26,881 nt of DNA, taken from assembly GCF_001039355.2 (NCBI RefSeq), contig NW_019773884.1, positions 10,128-37,008 on the forward strand, given 5' to 3'. The position numbers were made by a program, and so were the translations under genes. This stretch comes from Lingula anatina. Taxonomy: Eukaryota > Brachiopoda > Lingulata > Lingulida > Lingulidae. The notes below the pieces were generated by a model. That model made no database searches and was not told the origin of the DNA. It saw only the letters and a list, made by a program, of their open reading frames with translations. Shown one piece after another: positions 1 through 10,697 of this stretch; the stretch's first letter is position 1; every line of letters starts with the position of its first letter.

Positions 1-789
1 TGAGTGGTAAATATGCCAGCTATAACAATAAATAATTCAATAAAATAAGACAATAAAAATGGTTGACAGAAATGCCAGTCTGACACACCCAAGAGTCCAT
101 AAATAAATGTGAGTTATTTCATCAAAACATCTCCCACAAAACATCACCCTTTTTCCGTTAGTTCGTCATTTCTACAATTAATCTCTCTACCTCAAGTCAC
201 GCTGAACACACCCGAGTTACACAGTCCAGAATTCAAACCCTCTGCCTTGAGCCAACAAAAGCTTAATGCATGCAACATTTGTTCAATTCAAGGCTATCTA
301 ACTCAGGGTGCAGCCTTGTCTAAAGCACTAAGTGCTGTTCACCACACATTCCAATCCCTTTTATTCACATAAAGCCCTCTGCTTGGATTCTTCCATCTGG
401 GAAAACTTTTTCTTTCCTTTTTTTTTAATGAAGCAACGTTTTCTTTAAATTTAAATGAAACAAGATGGTGGAAGTAGCTTTACCACACACTTGAAGCAAA
501 ATTAAGCATGTAGCGAAAATTTTATAGCTAGCATTGCTAAAAAAAAATCTACTAAGAATTTGCAAATTGAAGACATTTCAAAATTTGAAAGACTCAAAAC
601 AAGAAGAGGAAGAATATTAAAAGAAAGTGAAGCTGTCACAACAGCAAATTCCCAGACGGATATCTCTTTGACTTATTTCTCTGCCCCTAGGTTATCTGTG
701 CTGCTTTTGCTTGTTTATATTTAAATGGCAGAGTCAGGTATTGGATAGATAATTGGTACAATTGGTACAAGGTAAAGGTATAATCATAT

Positions 790-1083
790 GGACCCGTTTC
801 GTAAAAGAACTTCAGTCCCAAACCTGGTCTTAATTTTAGGACCAAAATCTTAATTTTATGACCGAAATTCAGTCTACTTCAGTTAAAGTGCAGCAGTCTT
901 CTTAAATAAATCAAGAATTAGTCCGAGACATCAGTCATGTGACATTAGACCGAGTCATGCCTTCTTCATTATAAAACAGGTGCAATGCTTTATCTAATTG
1001 TACTACCCACAATTTAATCTCGTTTCAAAGACCAGCATTTGTGTTCAATAATTTTGACCAAGTTCTTTTGTGCAACGGGCCCC
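790..1083. mobile_element. MITE-like element with about 29-bp terminal inverted repeats
   Basis: The left end (790-818) reads GGACCCGTTTCGTAAAAGAA and continues CTTCAGTCC. The reverse complement of the right end (about 1055-1083) reads GGGCCCGTTGCACAAAAGAA and continues CTTGGTC. About 23 of 28 positions match. The interior is non-coding. I found no clear target-site duplication, so two opposite copies of a short dispersed repeat are an alternative. Confidence 0.45.
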
Positions 1084-1822
1084 AGGTTTCCTTGAGCTCT
1101 GCACAACCCATTGTGTTAGCTGTGCCACCAGAATGTTCCTGGGTGAGACAGAGCACAATGAAACCAATTGGGGGTGGAGGCGAGGGGGGGAACCTGGTTC
1201 TGCCCTTTTTTACAGTGCCAATATCAGAAGTTGGAGTTAGGGCCAGAAGCAACTAGAAGAGGCTGCGGAGGTGTAATATAAATGCTGCCGTACCGCATTA
1301 ATGGCTGTGTCACATACGAAGTTGTAGCTCTGTAAATAGGAAGATAATGTAATAAAGGAGGCAATATTACTAAATAACCAAATAATAAACATCAATAAAA
1401 ATTGGATGGAAAAAGGATAAAAAAAAAAAGGTGAAAGAAAAGTAAATTAATGAAGGTCTCCCCTGGTTTGGGAGTAGCAGGTATGTGGTTTGAATTAATA
1501 TCTGATTACCATAGCAGCCTAAGTTTGATTGCACTGGATTACTAGCCCTATCTACAACTCTGGCGCCAGGAAGAAAATCATTTTCCAAAATTTATATAAT
1601 TGAAAATCGAAACAAATTGAGGGGCATTTACTGATTCGAAGCAACGCTGGCTCATCAAACAGCCTGTAAAAAAGGATTTCAATCATTGTCGATGAATTTT
1701 TTTTTTATTAAATATTAATGCAACATGTAATGATTGAAAACTGTGAACAGTAATTTTTCTTTCACGCCAAAACAAAAAAATAATTGTAAGTTGTAAAACT
1801 GAGGACTTAACCAAAAATAAAT

Positions 1823-1868
1823 TAATTTGGAATAATAATTTGGAATAATTTGGAATAATTTGGAAAAT
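1823..1868. repeat. Short tandem repeat, AATTTGGAAT unit
   Basis: About four copies of a 10-bp AATTTGGAAT unit, one with a three-base insertion. Intronic. Confidence 0.8.
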
Positions 1869-3656
1869 TCATTTCCTAGTCTTGTAAGCCATTCTTTCAC
1901 TCTCACACATCACACGGTCAGTCAGTGCTTCCTCTATAAGTAAAGAAACCTCTAACCAAAAGGCCTTGAAAGGATTCCACTGATGATGGTAAAAAATATG
2001 CAGTAAAGCCTATCAGTATACAGACACATCAGTGGTTGAAATGTGCAAAAATATTTTCTACTCTTTGACTGTACAGTTTTCATGTTACTTACACAGCAAG
2101 AATATGGCTTAGGTTGCTAACCTGAAATATTATCTATTCAAATGCCTTCTGGATTTCTAATTTTCTTGTTTTTTTTACCCAGGAAATGATTTTACAAGAA
2201 GGCATAAATACCAGTTTATTTTTGCAGACACACAACCACTTCATGTCTTGAGAAAAACACACACTCTATATTAATAAATCACTACTATGATATAATCGTA
2301 ATCTAAGCCTTTTGATACCTTTGATAGTATGCATTGTCGTACCTAGAAATTACACCCAAATAGCGAAAAAATCATAGGTTGAAATACAAATTACAGGAAC
2401 ATTAAGGCATAAACAGTATGGGAGGTCTACAATACAATATTTCAACATCGTACAAAAATGGAGGATTTATTCTTGCAAATTTTGTATTAAGCAACGAAGA
2501 AGCAAACAAATCTACTGTCTACAGAAATGAAACTTTATGCAGGATCAAATATTTAATATACAACAAGCAATTCTTCTGATTTCATTGACTAAATTTTTCC
2601 AGGTATTTGAAAAGAAAGTATTGCACATGAGGATTCTTTACATCTACTGACACATTCAACATCTCAATTACATGCCATTTACACTGAAATCTTCACAATA
2701 CACCACAGAAACATACTGAGAGAACCTCTGAGTTCTTACTACTAGAATATGATCTCTAAAAAAGCAAGAATACACAAAAGGAAATGCAAACCTGGAAGAT
2801 GTTAGGAAAATAAAACTTGAAAGATAGTGTTATCAATGTATTAAAGAAAGAAAGAAAAATTCTAAAATTACAAGGAAATTAAGCTATATAATGGTAAACA
2901 TAAAGGGTAAGTCAAAATCTGATAAAGGTTTATCTACTTCATTTTCTAACATCAAAGTTTTTTTCTTTTGTCCTTTGTAATAAACTTCAAAAACACAAAC
3001 TTATTCAAATGTGTTATTAACAAACTTTAAAAATTAAGACAGAAACAGAAGATTACCAATTTCAGAAGATACTAATATCAGAACTTTTTATCTAGCCAGG
3101 TTATTCCAGAAATTCTACCATGCAGCATATGCGCAAGGGGTTAAGAGTAGTCAAGCAAAAACATCACACAAACAAGGACAACACTGACCTTATATATTTT
3201 GCAGGGCTCAATATTACTATAATTTCTATCTAAGCACTCTATGATACTTACATTATTTATAAAACTTTCAAACAACTCTCTTGTTATAGTTATTTCTTAC
3301 TTTTTCTCGATTTTTTTCATTTTTGATTGTAAAAAATGCAATTTTTTAAGTCATGCCTTTTCAAAACTAATGAATTCAAATATTTCAGTATTACTAACAA
3401 AATGTCTTGAGGATATTTCTAAATTCATTTTGTTTTGCTTTCAAGCATAATTACACACAAAGAATTGTACTTCTTGATTTCAGAGAGCAAAGTGAAATGT
3501 GACTAATATCGAACTAATATCAAGCCCTGCAAAAACAGTGTTTACTTTTCTTCGTGCTATTTAAGACAAGAAACTACCCATCTTGCATGCAATACGGTGA
3601 TGTGAATTGATTAAATCAAATCATGAACTGATGTAGCTGCTAAGAGACCCCAACAA

Positions 3657-3674
3657 CCCCCCCCCCCCCCCCCC
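3657..3674. repeat. Poly-C tract (18 nt)
   Basis: Uninterrupted run of C; length may be inexact because such runs sequence poorly. On the transcribed strand it is poly-G. Confidence 0.9.
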
Positions 3675-3880
3675 TTGGGTTTGCAGCCGTCCCCCCAGGT
3701 ACACAATGACAAATGTGCCACAGGGAGACCGGGTCTGTCAAACCGTAATTGTCAACACTAAGCAAGCCCCACATATGACACAACATGACACAAAACACAT
3801 CTGTAACTTTCTGGCAGTGCCACAGATCACACACCACATGTTTGCTGCTTATTGGTCAAAAGTCAACCAATCAAACCTAC

Positions 3881-3953
3881 CCTCGTTGATATTCCCCAAA
3901 GCCTCCTTCGTGTTGTTCAAATTCTGGACCTCTCAACTGTTCTTTCTCATGGA
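3881..3953 (-). CDS. Nrg: Exon 23: juxtamembrane cytoplasmic tail (last exon visible)
   Basis: A 73-nt exon encoding HEKEQLRGPEFEQHEGGFGE followed by YQR. Joined to exon 22 it gives RGENYPVHEKE...GGFGEY, closely matching the Nrg/L1 juxtamembrane tail (KY-x-V-H/K-D/E-K/R-E ... GGF-x-EY / TFGEY). Acceptor TTTTCCAG, donor AGG|GTAGGT, phase 2. It is too short to appear in an open-frame scan and was found from splice sites and homology. The coding sequence must continue below position 1. Confidence 0.92.
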
Positions 3954-6900
3954 CTGGAAAAAATGTTAATTATGCATTATGTTTAACAACCAAATCAAAG
4001 TAATAAATAAATGTATCAATACAATACACTTGCTCCTGTAAGTATTTCTTCTTACATATTGTAATCTTAAGTTGACAATTATTTTTGAAGGTAAGTGTGT
4101 GTGATTGGTAATTTTAGTTGGTAGGTCTAAATAGTTATATTCTACATTATACACAGTACTGAGGCAAATGAAGAGTGAAGTTTTACGCATCTCTTCATTA
4201 TTATCACGATCATCATTTTAATCCATTATTATTATTATTATCCCACTAGCACTATACCTGGATAATTCTCCCCTCTCTTCCTCCTGAGTACACAGACTAC
4301 TATCAAGATAAGGATGAGGGCCAAGATGGCAATAATCATTCCATAGAACCAGCCTGCTGTGCCTATATATCCAATAGACATCGCTGAAAAGGAAAGAGCA
4401 TACATTAATGAGCTATTTTGCTTCTTGCTGAAGCTCAATAGATATCCATTATGAATAAACATTGAATGAGATATGTTTTGGTGAAATCTTGAGCAGTGGA
4501 TGTCACTTCTACATATCTCAAATTATTCATGGTCACAAACTTCTTAAAATGCTGGGCTTTGTGATCCTAGGCAGGAGAAACAAAATCATATAAAAACATT
4601 TAAGGAATTTCTTTTCATGAATTAAAAAATGTCAAGAAACAGACACAAATGGAGATCAACTCGAAACTTCTTTCAAGGAAATCTTCATAGGTCCAACCAT
4701 GAGAAGGACACAGATTTGGAGGTGATATTGAAACTCTTTATGGGTATCTCAAGACTTCATTTCCTTCTGCCCTACCTGAACCTAAGGTGTCTATCCCCTT
4801 TACGTCGCTGGCTGTGCTGTACTGTTTGCTGTTCATGGCCACCAGACGGACCTCGTACGTGGTCCCAGGATCCAGCTTAGAAATATTCCTCCACATTCTG
4901 TCCGTCTCCGTGAAAGTGTTCATCCACATATTGGTGCCTGAGAGAGAAATATCAAAGTGTGTAAACATATTAAAAAATATAGCAATATTTATAAAATATA
5001 AAATTTAAAAAAAAATGCTTGATTTCTTTAATGATAGGGTTCCTCTCTCACTGCTATTTATTTTTTAATCAAGACAGTGATACCTTTACAACATATCTGA
5101 AGTTGCAATACAGGAATGAGAGCAATAAGGATTCTTGAATTAAATTATGGTGACAAAAATATACTAATGAAAAAGATCTATTATAAAGTAATTAAAAAGG
5201 TCACCTTACTTAATTTCATTTACTCCTAGTGTTTTATTTTTCAGAGTTACACCTACACATGATTTTAATATCATTTGCCAAGCAGTTAAACAAGAATGTG
5301 AAAAAGAAAATATGCTACGATGGGTACCAAAACAGAGCTTTCGACCACAGCCTAAAAAAATTACTTTCATTCCTCTGGGGTAGTGCTAACACTCGCCAAT
5401 TTAGCCAAATGCTAAAGCTGGCTTAAACTGGCTAAACAAAAAGGACTTGATTTGACCAATTTTAGTCATATTAACACCATTTGGATAACAAATTGACAAA
5501 AAAGTGGTGTTTTGGCTAAGCGAAAAAAAAACTGCTAGCACCATCCCAGTTCCTGTATGTACCTTCACCATTTCTTAAGTAGTAAAACAGGAGCGAAAAG
5601 AAACCAATTCTCGAGCCTTTACAATTAATATGGTGAAATTTCAATCTCATGGCACCACTCACCTTTCTTCCTGTACTGGACATAGAAAGCACCCCCAGGG
5701 TTCACACTGGCCGGAATGAAGGTCACGTTGATTGGACAGTCCACCACTGATGAGCATGGTCCAGCGACAGCCCTGAAGTCAGGTTTACCTGGGCCTAGAG
5801 AGTAGAATTTGTATAAAGAAAGGCTGTGCATACATACACTAGGTACTGGATCGTAGACAAAAATGCACTAACAATGGAATAATTTACAAGAAAAATATGA
5901 TAAGTATCATATTTGGAAAAACAGAAAAGGGTATAGAGGTCTTGAAAAAATAAACCTTTCAGAACAAAACTTAATTTTATCTGAACAAATGACCAGAGTT
6001 CTTTTTAACTTGGCAAGAAAAAAACTATTGCAAAATATATCTGTTTTGTTTTGAACAATATGAAATATTAAATTAGCAAAGTCCATAATTAGAAAGGGCA
6101 AAAGAGTTTTAAAAAAAAATAAAAAAAAAAAAAAAAAAAAAAAAAACTTACTTGAAGGCTCCAGAGTAGCTGCATCTAAGAAGTCTTGCTCGCCACGCCC
6201 CACATTCGTGCGCGCCCACACATACACCCTGTAGCGCGTTGAGGACTTCATTCCTGTGATTGTGGCTGTAAAACGGTCTCTGGTATCGTCTGGTCCAATT
6301 GTCATGGCAGGTTCTTTGTACTGGATGGCTCCCAGGGACAGCCCAGTGACTGGAAGAAAATTAACAGTAATTCTCCTAAGGTTCAGAATATAAACAGTAC
6401 TTTTTGATATTTCTAAATGAAATTTTCTAAATACACCTTGAAGTTCTTTGTAACCAAACTCCCTACCCTATTCCTGTACCCTCACCCACTGGATATAGCG
6501 AAACTTCCTCTGGTTGTAATTTCTCAAATGGCTGATACTGAAAGTGCCTCTGTACCAGTCCTTTTACGGGGATAATGAAACTTCCCCCTGCACCTACCTG
6601 TCCTGTAGCCAATGTCATAGCCTGTGATCTTGCCATTGGGTTCAGCAGGCTTGTTCCACTGAAGCTTAATGTGGTTTGGACCAACAAGAACAAACTGGAA
6701 GTTCTGCACAGGACCTGGCACTGGAAACAAAAACAAAGGAAAAAAAACCCATTAAGATATGACCCCATAATGATCATTTTAAATATCTGAACACCATTCA
6801 GAACCACTAGACTCAACTAACATTAAACAGGGCTAAAGTATATATTATATACAATTTTGGGAAAAAAAATCACATTAAAGATAAGATTTTTTAGACATAA

Positions 6901-7888
6901 ATTCTGCTACTGTCTGTTAGCTAATTCTTAACTTTTAAATAAAATCGAAATGCTTGTTAAATAGTTTGGCAATGTCTTAAATATGAAAAACCATTTAATC
7001 CATTTAGAACTACTCGCAAATAAGCATAAGTAACATCTTTAATCACCTCCTTCTGGTGTCTGTACAATGATCTTATTGCTGGGTGGCCCTGCGTACTTCT
7101 TATTAATCACACGAACTTGGGCGACGATACGCTGTGAGGAAGGCAAGTTACTTATCGTGGCCTCCATCTTGGGAGGCGTCTGCCGTTTGGTGCGTATCTT
7201 GTCGACCCAGTTCCTCCCCTCCAGAGCGAGATCTCGCGTGTAGATGTACTCGGTTCTCATTCCCTGCTCTCCTTCCTCCTCCAGCCAGAACTGAATCTAG
7301 AGACAGGCAAGAAATCATAAAGTCAATCATTTCTATAGAGATTTAAAATGTTTTATTTTTCCCCTCCTTATGAGGCACGACATTTCAAACCTTCATTTAA
7401 AACCTTTATTAAGAACAGGATCTTTTTTTTCACTGTCTTAACTCAAAAATTGTATCAGTGCTATATCCAATGCATCCCATCCCCCTGAAATGTTCTCATT
7501 TACTGACAGCCACAAGCTCATCACTTCCCAGTTTTGTTCAGTTCAATATTACACAATAAATTATTAAATAATTTCAAAACTCCACCCTTTATAATTTTCA
7601 AAGTAAATGCTTCCATATACAAAACATCCAGCCCAAGCCAACAATACCAAGCAAGATCACACATACCTGGTAGCCTCTCATGAAGCCTCTAATCTGGTCA
7701 CTCTCAGGGTCCACAGCGTCCCATATAAAACTGGCCTTGTTGGACGTGACAGCGACATTGGGGTTCAACATGAAGTTGGTTGGGGCCACCAGTGGTGCTG
7801 GAAGACGAGGGAGTTTCACTATGAGCATTATATAAAAAGTGCTGTGGGCGAGTGTGCCAATTGTACCACATTATATAAGGTGTAACGT

Positions 7889-7955
<67 letters not shown>

Positions 7956-10637
7956 CGCACACGCGCACCTGGTGTGTGTAAGAGCACAAATGTCAATTAG
8001 TAAAGAGAAATTCAAAATAAAGAAAGAAAAATCTGACTGACACCTCAAACATAATTTGAAAATAATTATGAATATTATATCCTACATGTATCATGATGCA
8101 AGAAAATGAAATCGAGAGCCCACAAAAATGCTTCTGCCATCCACTTACTGCTCTCTCCAGAAAACCCAACAATAGCCGGCTCGTCAGGAGCAGCAGACAT
8201 GGAATTTATCGCCTGCACTTTGATGGCGTATGGAGTGTAGAAGGGCGTGTTCTCAATCCTGAGCTCTCTTTGGGTCCAGTCATCGATCCTCACACTCTTT
8301 ATAATGTCATTGGGAATGTCCAGTCTGTAGTACGTGATCAGGTAGTGGAAACCCTGTCCATTGTGTTCCACTGGGGCCATGGGCTGAAAACAGAGCCGGA
8401 ATTATAATTCAAGACTATATTGACTATATTTCTATAATAAATAATATTTCAATTCTTTCATCTGTAGTGAGCATGATATAAATCCTTCAGATGGACACAG
8501 CTATTCTGGTGCATTGAATAACAACAGCTGAAAGCTATACTAGACAATAAACTGATATATAATTTGTTGATGTGATCAATTATATATTCTAGTTGTAATA
8601 CATTGTACAAGGGACCTGGTTTTACAAACTGCCTTCGGTTCTTGGGCTAAGCTTAGCTAAAACTGGTATCTGACACACTTTTATGTGGGTTTCTGTGGGA
8701 AATTTATAACTTGAATCAAGTCAATCACAATTTGCTTAAGGGATCTGGTTTAAAAAAAATATAACTTAAAAATATTTTCAAATTCTATGTGAAATGCAAA
8801 TAAGCCTGCTACTTTTTCAGCCCCAAAAACAGTCTTCCATTAAAACTTGTGAAAACATCAGTCTTCATTGTATTCCTCACCGTCCATCTGATGTGTAACT
8901 GATCCCACTCCGTGTTCCACGTCTCCACATTCTCGGGGTTATGAGAGGGCGCCGCGGGTGGGGTCGTGCACACCTGCTTCGAATGCGTACTGGGCAGGCT
9001 CCAGCCAATACGATTCTGGGCGAGAACACGGAAGGTGTAGTTGACATAGGGCGAGAGAGGAAGGTACTGCTGACTGTTCGCAGCGCTGACGGTCCTGATC
9101 TCCACCCAGGTGGCTGGCGTGAAGGTGGTATTGTACTCGATACGGTACTTGAGAATCTGGGCGTAATTGTCAGAGCCAGCGCTCCAGGACACTCGAGCTT
9201 GCTGTGTGCCACATTCCATGATTGTTACAACTTTTGGAGGTTCGGGACGACCTAGAACACACACAAAAATAGTAATACGCACTGGAAATTGTTATAAAAG
9301 ACTTAGGCTAAGGTTGAAGTAACAGAACAACAGCTTGAGATTAAAGAGTTTTAACATACTGCTGCTTCAAGCCCCTGGGGTCTCAAACAACAACAGATGG
9401 GGTGTACCGAGCAACTTTACAAACTTGATCTGGCCAGCTGCAGAGAGGAATATAGGATTAAGTCAACAGAGACATCTAACATTTCTGATTTTCCTGGTCA
9501 TTTTCAATTAAACACTAATGACAAGTAGGCACAGGTGGAAAAATTGAATTAGCGAATTAAGAAACCACCACCTACCTTGTACCACCAAGGTAGCAGTATG
9601 ATTGGACTGATCATTCTCCAAGCCATTCTTCGCCACACAAGTGTACTTCCCAGAGTCCAGCAGATTCACATCACTGATGATCAAGGAATTGTCCATGTAG
9701 TTCTCGTACAACCTCTGCGCCTGGTTCAGGTTGATTCTCTCGCTGTCTTTGAGCCAGTACATCTCCAGCTTGCTCATCTTCTCAGGATCTGTCCTGGCAG
9801 TGCAGACAAACTTCACGTTGCTGCCGAGTTCCACCATTTGGTCCTGGGGCACCGTAAGGAGGGTGGTGGGAGCTGGAAGTGAAAAAATATTTAATTTTTC
9901 TAATAATAACTTTTAATATGCTAAAAGCCTTAAACCTATCATAGATGTTCTCTGGACAGGGTATATCAAAAGTCTATGACAACGGAGCCCAAATGACTGC
10001 TGACTGCTTTGTTATAGACTGATAATTCATCAAAATTTTAATTTAATTTAAAAAGTTTAATGATGTCACATGTAATGAGACAAATCAATCAGGAGTGAAC
10101 TTGTGCAAGAGGCTGGCCACCTACCTCTGACAACCAGACGCCCATCTCTGAAGCCACTGCCAAATTTGTTGGAGGCGTGACAGGCGTACTCTCCCCCATC
10201 AGACGACTGCACATTCTGGAAACCAAAAGAACGGAATTTTCACACATTAAAAAGGGGGGAAAAAAAAAAGACCAATCAAAACTTGATGGGCACTTAAGGC
10301 GACCAGTGAAAGACTGCATCCAAAAAGGTAAGTTATGTAACATAAAATATTCTATTAGTCAAAATTACTCTGCATACTGCAATACAATCTCCTTACCAAG
10401 AGTTACTTCTCTTATTCCCCCTCAGTTTTACCTTAATTTCCAAGTCTCCACTTGGATGGATGGTATACTTGGCACCGCCACTAACATCTACTCCATTCCG
10501 CGTCCATGATATCCTAGGTTTGGGGGCACCAAACACCTGACATGGGATGATGGTGGACTTGTCTGCTGGGACCTCTTGGATCAGAGGTGGTGGACGCAGG
10601 AAGGATGGCTCCTCAGCTGAAACAGATTGATAATTAC

Positions 10638-10697
<60 letters not shown>

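Larger units (their letters stand above)
1..3880 (-). other. Last visible intron (partial), no exon found
   Basis: AT-rich sequence downstream of exon 23. I searched the minus strand for the remaining tail (acceptor, acidic SDTDS-type stretch, FIGQY-type motif) and saw none, so this is read as intron continuing past the window edge. It holds a MITE-like 294-bp inverted-repeat element (790-1083), a decametric AT repeat (1823-1868) and an 18-nt C run (3657-3674). Confidence 0.6.

Noticed and set aside
109-372. 87-codon + frame near the window start
   Set aside because: Low-complexity Ser/Leu/His-rich translation without homology signal.
1025-1256. Overlapping 71- and 75-codon frames on both strands
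   Set aside because: Partly repeat-derived (end of the 790-1083 element) with Pro/Gly runs; not a tail exon of the gene.
7704-8048. 114-codon minus frame overlapping exon 16
   Set aside because: Wrong frame relative to the FN3 domain and dominated by the GT microsatellite.
8877-9212. 111-codon minus frame inside exon 14
   Set aside because: Shadow frame of the FN1/FN2 exon; the other frame carries the clear FN3 motifs.
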